A stretch of DNA of 64,000 nt from Colimorpha sp045222295. GTDB taxonomy: Bacteria > Bacteroidota > Bacteroidia > Bacteroidales > P3. A program made the translations under genes and the position numbers. The stretch's first letter is position 1, and each line of letters begins with the position of its first letter. Below, piece by piece: positions 52,247 to 60,057 of this stretch. Where the stretch lies: positions 94,975 to 158,974 of the forward strand of contig JBGUXP010000008.1 in NCBI GenBank assembly GCA_045222295.1. The letters are read 5' to 3'. A model generated the notes under the pieces. The model had not been told where the DNA came from. It worked only from the letters and a program-made list of their open reading frames with translations, and did no database searches.

Positions 52247-53250
52247 ACTGTTTCCTCGTAGTTGCTCGCAAGGGCTCTCGCCATTTCAGCAATACGGGTC
52301 GCAAGATGTTTTGGTTCAATGACTTTTACATCTGCACCCAACGATAACAATGCTGCAGTCAATTCATTGTTCACTTGCAGCCGCAACCGTATCACTCTGT
52401 ATTCTGACGTCGATTCTTTTTTGATTTCGGTTTGCGACCAATGTATGGGTTTAGTTTCAATATAGGGGTAGCGTTCCGCAGCAACCCTTAGTTTGATCTC
52501 TTCAATCTCTGCGACGTTGTTTGCAGAGACACCTATGATATTTTCAAAGTGGCTATTGATGTCTCCATCATATTCAACAAACGGAATATGCAGCTGCTCT
52601 ACGGAGAGTATACGGTCGAGTGCATAGAGCGTGAGGGTCTTGTATCCTTTATCGGAGGCTACAAGGAACCATCGTTCATTATACTGTCTCAGCTGGTACG
52701 GATAGATTGACCTCGTGATTTCCTTCCCCTTGAACGATTTGTATACTAACTTCAACGGCTGGTGGTTTTCCAATGCTTTCAGGATGGGGAGGAAATGTTC
52801 CCGCCCGATATAATCCAGGTTGTCTTGAAACACCACATTGCTCACTCCGTCAGAAAGAGATTTCATCGTGGTCAACTGCTCGAGACAGGCAGCCACATAA
52901 TTATATTGCAGAGGACGAGGTTCTGGAACCGACCGTAGCATGTTGATCGTCTTCTCAAGGGCTTCCCGCTCGTCATTGCGTATCTGGAAAATGCTGAAAG
53001 ATGTGTCCGAATAGCGATATATCCGTTTCCGGCCATCTCGTAAACTATCGTCGAGTTCTATGTCGTACTCCAGTTGCATATCGGCAATATCCTTCTGGAG
53101 GGTACGTTTTGATACAGGCAGACAGTCAATCTTCGATAATTGATGATTCACCTCTTCAAGCAAATCATCAATATCGTACCGTCTCCCGTCATTTCGTAGA
53201 CAATCGTCTATGATGCGATACCGTTCCCTAACGTGTCTGTCAACTGCCAT
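52219..53250 (-). CDS. WYL-domain transcriptional regulator
   Basis: 343 residues. N-terminal winged HTH (RYRIIDDCLRNDGRRYDIDDLLEEVN ... VSKRTLQKDIADMQ), central WYL domain with IYPYQLRQYNERWFLVASD and LTLYALDRI, and a C-terminal extension (LRVAAERYPYIETKPIHWSQ). WYL proteins bind ligands, often nucleic acids, and repress or control defence operons. It is the first gene of the minus-strand cluster, so it probably controls the promoters at 53294, 52211 and 49708. Confidence 0.88.
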   Translation of the reverse strand: MAVDRHVRERYRIIDDCLRNDGRRYDIDDLLEEVNHQLSKIDCLPVSKRTLQKDIADMQLEYDIELDDSLRDGRKRIYRYSDTSFSIFQIRNDEREALEKTINMLRSVPEPRPLQYNYVAACLEQLTTMKSLSDGVSNVVFQDNLDYIGREHFLPILKALENHQPLKLVYKSFKGKEITRSIYPYQLRQYNERWFLVASDKGYKTLTLYALDRILSVEQLHIPFVEYDGDINSHFENIIGVSANNVAEIEEIKLRVAAERYPYIETKPIHWSQTEIKKESTSEYRVIRLRLQVNNELTAALLSLGADVKVIEPKHLATRIAEMARALASNYEETVQQTCTDNQ

Positions 53251-53293
53251 TTCTTTTCCGTGCTTTTTCAGCTTTTATACTCCATGAAACTCA

Positions 53294-53301
53294 CAAAATT
53301 A
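53294..53301 (-). promoter_or_regulatory. -7 box of the WYL gene
   Basis: Minus strand TAATTTTG, 43 bases before the ATG at 53250. Same -7 sequence as the two other promoters in the cluster. Confidence 0.65.
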
Positions 53302-53474
53302 TACCACAAAAAATTTACAAATATACGCAAACTTTTCAATTCCAGCACCATTTTTTAATAGTGTTCGCGCGAATATATTGAAAACAAATAAATTACAATC
53401 TCGAATTTCTCCTTTCATATCCCCAAACACTACCTCAATCTCTCTGACTTTCACAGGTTTTTCTCTCAATCCAT

Positions 53475-53510
53475 AAAAAAAACTCCACAGAATTTCAAGC
53501 TTCTGCGGAG
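53475..53510 (-). terminator. Terminator of the Abi gene
   Basis: Minus strand CTCCGCAGAA / TTCTGTGGAG with 8-base loop, followed by T7. Confidence 0.9.
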
Positions 53511-53545
53511 GTTATTAGATACTTTGTTATCCTTCTGTCACCTTT

Positions 53546-54445
53546 TTACTGCCACAACGCCTCTTTCTCCCACCCAACAGGGAACCCCATCGCCGACGGA
53601 TCAACATTCGGGTGCCTTTTCATCAGCTGCAGGATGTCATCTTTTAGCGTATTGTCTGGCTGTATGTTGTTCACCCAATATAGCAAGCAGCATAGCAGCG
53701 CATACAGTCGGCTTGAATCAACTGCCGCTACATTCACCCAATCGGCCCTCATCTTTTTCGCGGGCGGCAACTGAGGTTTCATGGGGTATCTTCTGTTCCA
53801 TGTTCTTGCATGATGGGCGCAGCAGTTGCGGAGTGCCGCCAATGCAGCTATCCAACTGTCTAGGACTTCATGATTGGGCACGTTGAAACTTCTTGCCACT
53901 GTCTTTTTTATCGAGGTGTCATAAAAGTTGCTATAAAGTTTACCAAGCGTGCCAAACGAAACCACCTCCAGCGTCTTCCACGATGGGGGCATACTGGGTC
54001 TGTTGTATTTTGCAAAATGCTCCTTGATAAAATCCTCTTTGGTACGCGACAGTTCTGTCCTGATGGATTTCAAGCAGGCCTTGTGCATCGTCACGTCCTT
54101 AAAAAGTTTGGAGTCCATAAACCAGAACGGCCCGTTTGCCATCGAGAAGTGCTGAATGACACTAGTGCGCAACGCTATCTCCACGGTTTGTATCGCAGAG
54201 AATAGCACACCTCGCAAAGCTTTGTCAAAATAATACAGATCTATCGCATTACTGAATCTCTTGCCGGGTTTGAATTTATGCGTCACCTTGTCGGCTTCCA
54301 TAGGACGCAAATAGTTGGCAAAACGGAAATAACTGATGATTGACAATACCTTTTCGGCTTTGTTCTCGTCCTCGATAATCAGACCTCTGTTTTTCAGTTG
54401 AGCAATTTGGTCTGCAATGCTTATTGGCTGCTTGTTGTACTTCAT
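53546..54445 (-). CDS. Abi_2 (AbiD/AbiF-like) abortive infection protein
   Basis: 299 residues from ATG 54445, downstream of a clear promoter; longer frame starts at 54559 are upstream of that promoter. Abi_2 pattern: ISIADQIAQLKNRGL, VLSIISYFRFANYLRP, YFDKALRGVLFSAIQTVEIALRTSV and the HEPN-type motif RNCCAHHARTWN (R-x4-H). Such proteins are thought to be HEPN ribonucleases that stop growth on infection. Separate transcription unit with its own terminator. Confidence 0.9.
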   Translation of the reverse strand: MKYNKQPISIADQIAQLKNRGLIIEDENKAEKVLSIISYFRFANYLRPMEADKVTHKFKPGKRFSNAIDLYYFDKALRGVLFSAIQTVEIALRTSVIQHFSMANGPFWFMDSKLFKDVTMHKACLKSIRTELSRTKEDFIKEHFAKYNRPSMPPSWKTLEVVSFGTLGKLYSNFYDTSIKKTVARSFNVPNHEVLDSWIAALAALRNCCAHHARTWNRRYPMKPQLPPAKKMRADWVNVAAVDSSRLYALLCCLLYWVNNIQPDNTLKDDILQLMKRHPNVDPSAMGFPVGWEKEALWQ

Positions 54446-54510
54446 ATCCTTAAAACAAAAGTTCCACCCTGGTTCGCTATTCAAGTGGGAAGCGTGGTGG
54501 AAACTGTCGG

Positions 54511-54519
54511 TGCAAAGAT
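54511..54519 (-). promoter_or_regulatory. -7 box of the Abi gene
   Basis: Minus strand TATCTTTGC with TTG about 21 bases upstream (at about 54541-54543). Confidence 0.7.
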
Positions 54520-54938
54520 ACAACCTTTTTTCAAAATAGCACAAGAATTTTGTAATCAACTATTTGTAATAAATTGTAAATTCTTAATACTAAGTAATTT
54601 ACTTATGGATATTTTTTTCATTTCTTCCTCATTCCGACTTATAACAGGTTGTTTTTTTTAAACTCGATTACAGAATTTGTAACGTTTTACAAGATTCACA
54701 CTACATTCTAATTTCCCCGACCAACTCCGAGCAAATATCACCTCACGCAATTCTTACGGAAAGATAATTCCAAGGTAAGTCCGAGGTAACTCTGATGTAA
54801 CTCTGAGATGCCTTTGGCAGGTAGAACGTAAACAGGTCAAATGCAAATGTAGTTTCCTCGCGCAAATTATTTATAATTAAGGTATTATTTATTATTTTAT
54901 TATTTAATAAAAGAAAATTTGAAAAGGTCGCCACATTC

Positions 54939-54968
54939 GCATTTTACGTTTGACCTGTTGACCTGCTC
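54939..54968. repeat. Internal copy of the left-end 30-base repeat
   Basis: Exact direct copy of 33904-33933. Followed by CAGATAG, a partial match to the terminal array unit. Confidence 0.85.
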
Positions 54969-55297
54969 CCAGATAGAAATAAAATCATCGCACGAAGTCA
55001 GCGATACCTTAGAAAAAATCTACCAGATTCTCCCAGCCCCGCACCCGGACATCCCGCCGCAGGCGGCAGTAATTTATAAGATTTACGAGATTTCGTGAGC
55101 GTAGCGAGCAGGAGGATATGCGCCAGGCAATCTTTAACCCTTAAACGTTAAACTTTAAACTTTATTTGTGCCCCTTTTCGAGAGTTATTTATAAAGTTAT
55201 TTATTTCCCACAAATTTATTTTCTCTCGATTATAACAACTTACCTATGAGTTATTTATATATAAATATCTTTATTTTCCCACGTCAGAAAACGGTCG

Positions 55298-55306
55298 TAC
55301 TTTTGC
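55298..55306 (+). promoter_or_regulatory. -7 box of the smalltalk-like gene
   Basis: TACTTTTGC on the plus strand. The leader to ATG 55363 contains tandem GTAAACC/GTAAACA units (55325-55354). Confidence 0.7.
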
Positions 55307-55362
55307 ACCAGATTTCGAAATCAACAGTAAACCGTAAACAGTAAACCGTAAACCAAAAGATC

Positions 55363-55551
55363 ATGAAAGTAAAACTTAACAAAAAACAAATCGAGGCCAT
55401 CCTGGCCGACCCCCAGAAGGCTCAGGAGGCAGGTGTGAAAGCCAACGACCCATGGTGGGTCATCGTCCTCAAAATCGTGGCCTACGCCATCGGACTCATC
55501 CTCGCCGGTGCCGCCACCACCAGTTGCTCCCACATCGTCGGCCTCATCTAA
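55363..55551 (+). CDS. Smalltalk-like small membrane protein
   Basis: 62 residues: a charged N-terminus (MKVKLNKKQIEAILADPQKAQ), then one membrane helix (WWVIVLKIVAYAIGLILAGA) and the ending ATTSCSHIVGLI. The helix plus the C-terminal T-S-C resembles the 'smalltalk' family, small proteins found in Bacteroidota next to VirE-type and HU-like genes; here they are present in the same island but about 17 kb away. Function unknown. Precedes the DUF6266-like gene by 58 bases with another TAAACNN leader between. Confidence 0.55.
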   Translation: MKVKLNKKQIEAILADPQKAQEAGVKANDPWWVIVLKIVAYAIGLILAGAATTSCSHIVGLI

Positions 55552-55609
55552 AACCAACCATCAAAAAAAACAGTAAACCGTAAACATTAAACCTTAAACC
55601 TTAACCAAA

Positions 55610-56656
55610 ATGGCAAAAATTGTTTCCATCATCGAGTACGTCGGCAAAGCCGGCAACACCGTGGGCCAGAAGAGCCCCAAGGGCGGAGTCATCCTCAAGC
55701 AGAAAGCAGCCTCCGTCAGTAACCCCCAGACCTCCAAGCAGATGAACCACCGCGCACGCTTCAAGCTTGCCACCGTCGTCGCCTCCATGCTCGGCGAAGT
55801 GGGCCGCGTAGCCCTCCAGGCCAACGGCTACAAGAAGTCCGAACGCGGCGAACTCGTCAAACGCATCATGCGCTTCGTCGAGGTCAACCAAAACCAGGCG
55901 GAACTCAACTACCACCTCCGCCTCGTCAACAACCCCTCCTACCGCGAGAGCATCACCGTGGCCGTCAGCGCCACCGAGAACGCCTACGTCGCCACCTTCT
56001 CCGGCGCCTCCACCGGTGAAGTCATCGCTAAGGCCATCCTCGTCTACGACCAGACTACCGGCATCTGGCGCCACGCTACCGCCCTCGACACCCTCGACAC
56101 CATCGGCATCGGCAAGGACGCCAACGAGGCAGGTCACTCCATCGAGGTCTACGCCTACGGCATCGTCCTCGAGCCCAAGACCGAGCTCGCACGCACCAAC
56201 CTCAGCGAAGTCGACGGCAACGGCGTAGGCTACATCGTCAGCGTCGAAGGCATCACCAGCGAGAACTACGACTTCTCGCCCACCATCAGCGCCCTCCTGA
56301 CCATCGCTGGCGACGGCTCCCAGAGCGGCGGCACCGGCGGCAACAGCGGCAGCGGCTCCTCCGGCACCAGCACCCAGGGCAGCTACACCCTCACCCTCGC
56401 GGCCAGCCCCAACGACGCCGGTACCCTCACCGCCACCGTAGGCGGCAGCCCAGTGGCCAGCGGCAGCCAGGTCCCTGCAGGCAGCGAAGTGCGCCTCACC
56501 GCCACCCCCGCCAGCGGCAAGCAGCTCAGCGGCATCGTGATGAACAGCGGCAGCGGCAACACCACCGTCAGCAACCAGCGCTTCACCATGCCCGCCGCCA
56601 ACACCACCGTCACCGCCAACTTCATCGACGACAACGGTCTGGGCGACGTCAACTAA
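55610..56656 (+). CDS. DUF6266-like protein with C-terminal beta-repeat domain
   Basis: 348 residues. The start MAKIVSIIEYVGKAGNTVGQ, then NPQTSKQMNHRARFK, resembles the DUF6266 family of Bacteroidota. Residues about 30-225 are a compact domain; then a Gly/Ser linker (GGTGGNSGSGSSGTSTQG) and a bacterial beta-repeat domain (GTLTATVGGSPVASGSQVPAGSEVRLTATPASGK ... ANTTVTANF split by loops). No signal peptide. Codon use is strongly biased toward C-ending codons, like the EF-G-like gene and unlike the rest of the island, suggesting high expression. Function unknown. Confidence 0.6.
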   Translation: MAKIVSIIEYVGKAGNTVGQKSPKGGVILKQKAASVSNPQTSKQMNHRARFKLATVVASMLGEVGRVALQANGYKKSERGELVKRIMRFVEVNQNQAELNYHLRLVNNPSYRESITVAVSATENAYVATFSGASTGEVIAKAILVYDQTTGIWRHATALDTLDTIGIGKDANEAGHSIEVYAYGIVLEPKTELARTNLSEVDGNGVGYIVSVEGITSENYDFSPTISALLTIAGDGSQSGGTGGNSGSGSSGTSTQGSYTLTLAASPNDAGTLTATVGGSPVASGSQVPAGSEVRLTATPASGKQLSGIVMNSGSGNTTVSNQRFTMPAANTTVTANFIDDNGLGDVN

Positions 56657-56703
56657 CCCCTCTCGGCTTCCCACCGACCGTAATTCAGGTAACCATAACC
56701 AGC

Positions 56704-56737
56704 GCATCCCGTCTCAAACGAGGCGGGATGTTCGCTT
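56704..56737 (+). terminator. Terminator after the DUF6266-like gene
   Basis: Stem CATCCCGTCTC / GAGGCGGGATG (about 56705-56731) followed by TTCGCTTT; the T-run is weak. Confidence 0.6.
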
Positions 56738-56755
56738 TATACCACCCAACAGGTA

Positions 56756-56781
56756 AACAGGTCAAACGTAAAATGCAAATG
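56756..56781. repeat. Right subterminal 26-base inverted repeat
   Basis: Exact reverse complement of 33899-33924. Confidence 0.88.
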
Positions 56782-56891
56782 TTTTCACCCTACACACCCT
56801 CTCCACACAAGCGGAACCCTGAAAGGGAACCGAACTCCTTATTATCCAAATCTAATGCAGTGAGGAATCAGCGGCACATTATGTGTTTTTA

Positions 56892-57002
56892 TCCAGATAG
56901 CCGAAAAATCATTAAGCGGTATAAGCGGAATATTATGTATTTTATTCAGATAGCCGAAAAATAAGCGGACTTTTCTTATTTGTTTTCAGATAGCCGAAAA
57001 AT
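56892..57002. repeat. Right subterminal array: three AGATAGCCGAAA copies
   Basis: Units at 56892-56909, 56946-56962 and 56986-57002, extended consensus TCAGATAGCCGAAAAAT. Mirror image of the left array. Confidence 0.88.
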
Positions 57003-57069
57003 GAAGCCTGCAACGCACAGCCTCGGCACTTGATAGGGAAGAGCCCCCACCCGCCATGGCGTGCAATAA

Positions 57070-57095
57070 AGAATCCCCCCCTTGGGGGCTTTTGC
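57070..57095 (+). terminator. Terminator-like hairpin in the right island end
   Basis: CCCCC / GGGGG stem around 57074-57088 followed by CTTTTGCGTTTT. No gene is evident immediately upstream. Confidence 0.45.
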
Positions 57096-57249
57096 GTTTT
57101 CCTTTCTGTTGCCCTTTCGCGTCCCGTGCGCATCTTCCTACGGCGGCGGCTTCCTCGTCCCACGCACGAGGGCCTGCTGTCCTTACGGCGTTGCCGAGTT
57201 CGCTACTTTTATCCCAACCTTGCCTCCACTTCGGTCGGCAGCCACAGCA

Positions 57250-57423
57250 CAGCAGCTACGAACCGTAGGTCGCGAGCTCCCATTTAGTCAAATTAGATAA
57301 AGCGAGTCAATTCGTCCCCGCCGACGTTGCTCACTGCATTAGATTCAATTCAAAGGTGTTCGCAGGCACACCACAGCAGGCCCTCCTCAAGGCCTACGAG
57401 GAAGCCGCCGCCGAGGAAGAATA
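57250..57423 (+). pseudogene. Fragmented 3' end of the EF-G-like gene (right attachment-like repeat)
   Basis: Three consecutive pieces of the EF-G gene end appear in order: 57250-57263 (= 33624-33637), 57312-57327 (= 33638-33653) and 57374-57420 (= 33655-33701). They are separated by 48 and 46 bases of unrelated sequence. The last piece keeps the reading frame and ends GAA TAG, still encoding the same C-terminus. A terminator-like hairpin follows at 57494-57518, as behind the intact gene. Confidence 0.8.
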
Positions 57424-58071
57424 GTTCCTTGTTCTGCGTGGTGCCAGTTGCGAAAGACTTCGCAACCTCTAAAGCCCCGCAGCATCAACATCAAAGGGTG
57501 TCCCCATCGGGATGCCCTTTCTTTTTTACGCCCTTTCTTTAACGCCATTTCTTTCTTCTTCTTTGGAATCATTATTATCTTAAAAAACGCCATTTCTTCT
57601 TTCTCTCTTGCTCTCCCCTTCGTCCGGCGGGCGGGCATTTATGTCCGCCATAACCCTTCCTTCTGTGTGCCTTCTATGTGGGTTCTATGTGCCTTCTTTG
57701 CCCCCAGCACAAACCCACCGAAAACCAACCAAATACAAATAACGGCATGCCAGTTGACTAAATTGCTGATTTTTAACAATATCACATTGAGACCTCTCGG
57801 TGACCCTTCGACGGTCCTTCGGTGGTCGTCCTACGGGTATCCTCCGCCAAGCCGTGATGCCTCCACATCGATCTCGGCTACTATTTTTTAACTGATACAT
57901 AGTTTAAGTGTTATGACAGATTATAGTATTTTGCTATTTTATTTGCACAAATGTACAAATATTTGCGTATTTTGCAAATAAAAATGCTAAATAATGCGAA
58001 TTTATACACATATTTACAAAAATATTTGTATATTTGCAAAATAAAATCAATGTGAATATAATACACATATC
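57424..58071. other. Non-coding region between the island end and the AbiL pair
   Basis: Contains a small hairpin (GTTGCGAAAGACTTCGCAAC, about 57447-57466), a terminator-like hairpin (57494-57518, AAAGGGTGTCCC/GGGATGCCCTTT then T-rich), two AACGCCATTTCTT units (about 57541 and 57597) and an AT-rich promoter region (57940-58060) with many TATTTGCAAATA-like inverted repeats. No gene is supported. Confidence 0.55.
58029..58037 (+). promoter_or_regulatory. -7 box of the AbiL pair
   Basis: TATATTTGC, 34 bases before ATG 58072. The surrounding 100 bases repeat ACAAATATTTG-type inverted motifs, possible operator sites. Confidence 0.65.
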
Positions 58072-59361
58072 ATGATACAAGAACTTAAGATAAAGAACTT
58101 TATGTCATTTCGAGATGAAGTGACATTGAGTTTTGAAGCGACAAAAGACACTACTTTCGAGGATTATCACGTCGTCGAAGTGGCTCCTGGAGTTCGCCTG
58201 CTTCGTTTTGCAATGGTCTATGGAGCCAACGCTTCTGGCAAGTCCAATCTGCTTTATGCACTGGACTTCCTCCAGAATTTTATTTTCGCGAAACCCGACG
58301 ACATGGAGGAAAGCACTGGCACCATCCCGTTCAAACTTGATGCAGTTACCCCTAAGGAGCCATCGGAATTCAGCCTAAAGTTCTACGTTGGCAATACTAA
58401 GTATTGGTATGAGCTAAAACTTGACCAACAAAGAGTCTACCTTGAGCGGTTGTATTACTACACCTCCGTGCAACCTACCAAACTCTTCGAGCGTACATGG
58501 GCTGACGGGGAGTCTGTACTGACGTTTAATCCATCCGTAATCAAAATAAGCAACGCCGCCAAGGAAGAGCTGTCGCTCAGGTGCCTCCCTAACATGTCGT
58601 TTTTTGCTGCCCGCAAGCAAGTCAATGTCGCCATGAAAGAGATTGATGCAGCACGCGTGTGGTTCAGCACTGGAATAATGCCTATCATTGAGCCGCAGAC
58701 AGAGATGTTTGACTATGCAAGCAAAAAGATGGTGGAGGACTCCGACTTGAAACAATATCTTCTCAACTTCATCCATCAGGCCGATTTCAACATCTCGGAC
58801 GTAAAAACTGACATTGTCAAGCGGCCATTGTCGCAGAGTTTCATTAACATGATGCTGTCTGACGACAATACCCCGTCCGACATAAAAGAAAAGCTGAAGA
58901 AAGACAAAAGCATCGAAAGTATAAGAACTCAATTCGTTCATACCGTCATCAATGAGCGGGGAGAAGAGCAATATACTTTAACTGCGGGCAGCCAATCTGC
59001 CGGCACCAAACGTACTATAGGGATTGAATCTGCCGTGTTCCTTGCTTTGCAGAAGCAGTCGTTTCTTTTTGTCGACGAAATCGAGGCATCACTACACCCT
59101 GAACTTGTAGAATTCATCATTCAGCAGTTCCTATCGCAGAAGAGCCGTGCCCAGTTGCTCGTAACCACCCATTACGACCCCTTGCTTAATACCGTTGGCG
59201 ATGATTTAATCCGCAAAGATTCCGTCTGGTTCACCGAGAAAGACGACTCTGGCAATACCGACCTCTATTCCTTGGTGGAATACAAAGGGCTGAACCGCAT
59301 CCGCTCTCTACAGAAAGCCTACCGCAACGGAGTCTTTGGTGCATTACCTAACATAAAGTAA
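58072..59361 (+). CDS. RloA/AbiLi-like ATPase
   Basis: 429 residues. AAA/ABC-ATPase: IKNFMSFRDEVTLSFE, Walker A VYGANASGKSNLLYAL, signature-like AGSQSAGTKRTIGIES, Walker B FLFVDEIEASLHPEL and TTHYDPLL. Forms a two-gene unit with rloB seven bases downstream; this is the AbiL type of abortive infection system. Lies just outside the right end of the island. Confidence 0.9.
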   Translation: MIQELKIKNFMSFRDEVTLSFEATKDTTFEDYHVVEVAPGVRLLRFAMVYGANASGKSNLLYALDFLQNFIFAKPDDMEESTGTIPFKLDAVTPKEPSEFSLKFYVGNTKYWYELKLDQQRVYLERLYYYTSVQPTKLFERTWADGESVLTFNPSVIKISNAAKEELSLRCLPNMSFFAARKQVNVAMKEIDAARVWFSTGIMPIIEPQTEMFDYASKKMVEDSDLKQYLLNFIHQADFNISDVKTDIVKRPLSQSFINMMLSDDNTPSDIKEKLKKDKSIESIRTQFVHTVINERGEEQYTLTAGSQSAGTKRTIGIESAVFLALQKQSFLFVDEIEASLHPELVEFIIQQFLSQKSRAQLLVTTHYDPLLNTVGDDLIRKDSVWFTEKDDSGNTDLYSLVEYKGLNRIRSLQKAYRNGVFGALPNIK

Positions 59362-59368
59362 GAATACC

Positions 59369-59956
59369 ATGGCCAGAAAGACATCACTCAAACAAAGGCG
59401 GAGTCCCATACCCACCATCATTGGAGCAGGCATCACGGAGCAGTGGTATTTTACCCACCTCAAAGCCCTGCGGGGCTATCGCGTGAAGATACGTCCCCGT
59501 TTCTTTGGTACCGAAACAGCCGTAGGTTTGGACAAGAAGATTGAAGAGGTATTGCGTGACGAAGGTATAGCTATATGTGTCTACGACGCCGATGTGTCGA
59601 CATGGAATGAGACGGAACGTAAGAAACTGGCCGCATTACAGAAGAAGTACAAAGGGAATGCCTCCGTACTGTTGTGCGACTCCATGCCCTCCATTGAATA
59701 CTGGTTCCTGTTGCACTACAAGCACACCACCCGCCACTTTGGCACCTCCAAAGCCGTAATCAAAGAACTGAAGAAATATATCCCGCAGTACGATAAGACC
59801 GAGCAGTTCCTCAGCAATCAGAAATGGGTAGAAGAGATGTCAGGCGATGGCCGGCAAGAAAAGGCATGCGAATATGCAGCCAAAACAGACGCTTCTAGTG
59901 GATCGTACACTAAAGTACAAGAAGTGTTTCCCCTAATAGTACAACGTCGAAACTAA
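59369..59956 (+). CDS. rloB: RloB-family protein (AbiLii-like)
   Basis: 195 residues. RloB pattern: IIGAGITEQWYFTHLKALRGY, AICVYDADVSTW (acidic, Toprim-like Asp-x-Asp) and SMPSIEYWFLLHY. Presumed nuclease-like effector of the ATPase encoded before it. Normal length for the family. Confidence 0.9.
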   Translation: MARKTSLKQRRSPIPTIIGAGITEQWYFTHLKALRGYRVKIRPRFFGTETAVGLDKKIEEVLRDEGIAICVYDADVSTWNETERKKLAALQKKYKGNASVLLCDSMPSIEYWFLLHYKHTTRHFGTSKAVIKELKKYIPQYDKTEQFLSNQKWVEEMSGDGRQEKACEYAAKTDASSGSYTKVQEVFPLIVQRRN

Positions 59957-59990
59957 TTTTGCCATTTCAGAAAGATTGCGTATCTTTGCA
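59957..59990 (+). promoter_or_regulatory. Orphan promoter reading toward the AraC gene end
   Basis: TTTTG (59957-59961) and TATCTTTGC (59981-59989) with about 20-base gap; no plus-strand gene follows. A small hairpin GAACTTTGTATTAAAGTTC lies at about 60001-60019. Could give a short RNA antisense to the 3' end of the AraC gene. Confidence 0.45.
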
Positions 59991-60057
59991 AATTGAAAAA
60001 GAACTTTGTATTAAAGTTCCTGTTCCTTCGGTTCCTCCCAATTGCAGTTATTTTCCG

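Larger units (their letters stand above)
54446..55362. other. 917-base non-coding region between the Abi and smalltalk-like genes
   Basis: Holds the Abi promoter (54511-54519), a block of GTAACTCYGA-like units (about 54775-54810), a degenerate inverted copy of the subterminal repeat (54831-54849), an exact direct 30-base copy (54939-54968), GC hairpins near 55040-55065, an AT-rich stretch with three GTTATTTAT copies (55183-55256), a TAAACNN tract (55139-55163) and the promoter at 55298-55306. No gene is supported. Confidence 0.6.
33655..57420. mobile_element. Putative mobile island inserted at the 3' end of the EF-G-like gene
   Basis: Bounded by 47-base exact direct repeats (33655-33701 and 57374-57420) that encode the C-terminus of the EF-G-like protein. 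Inside each end, three copies of AGATAGCCGAAA (right) or its complement (left) and a 26-base sequence lie in mirror orientation. Contents: replication-like module, defence cluster, and two small plus-strand genes. No integrase, transposase, relaxase or structural phage genes are visible, so mobility would be supplied in trans or is lost. Limits are inferred from repeats, not tested against an empty site. Confidence 0.7.

Noticed and set aside
39433..53250. Cluster as BREX, DISARM or Ssp
   Set aside because: No PglZ, BrxC, DrmA/B/C or SspBCD-like proteins are visible.
55601..56707. Minus-strand reading frame of 368 codons opposite the DUF6266-like gene
   Set aside because: Same bias artefact; Gly/Ala/Val-rich low-complexity translation.
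57030..57300. Three overlapping small plus-strand reading frames
   Set aside because: Low-complexity translations in all frames, no start context; region is repeat- and hairpin-rich.
33706..57373. Island as a prophage or integrative conjugative element
   Set aside because: No capsid, portal, terminase, tail, relaxase, Tra or integrase genes found in either strand.
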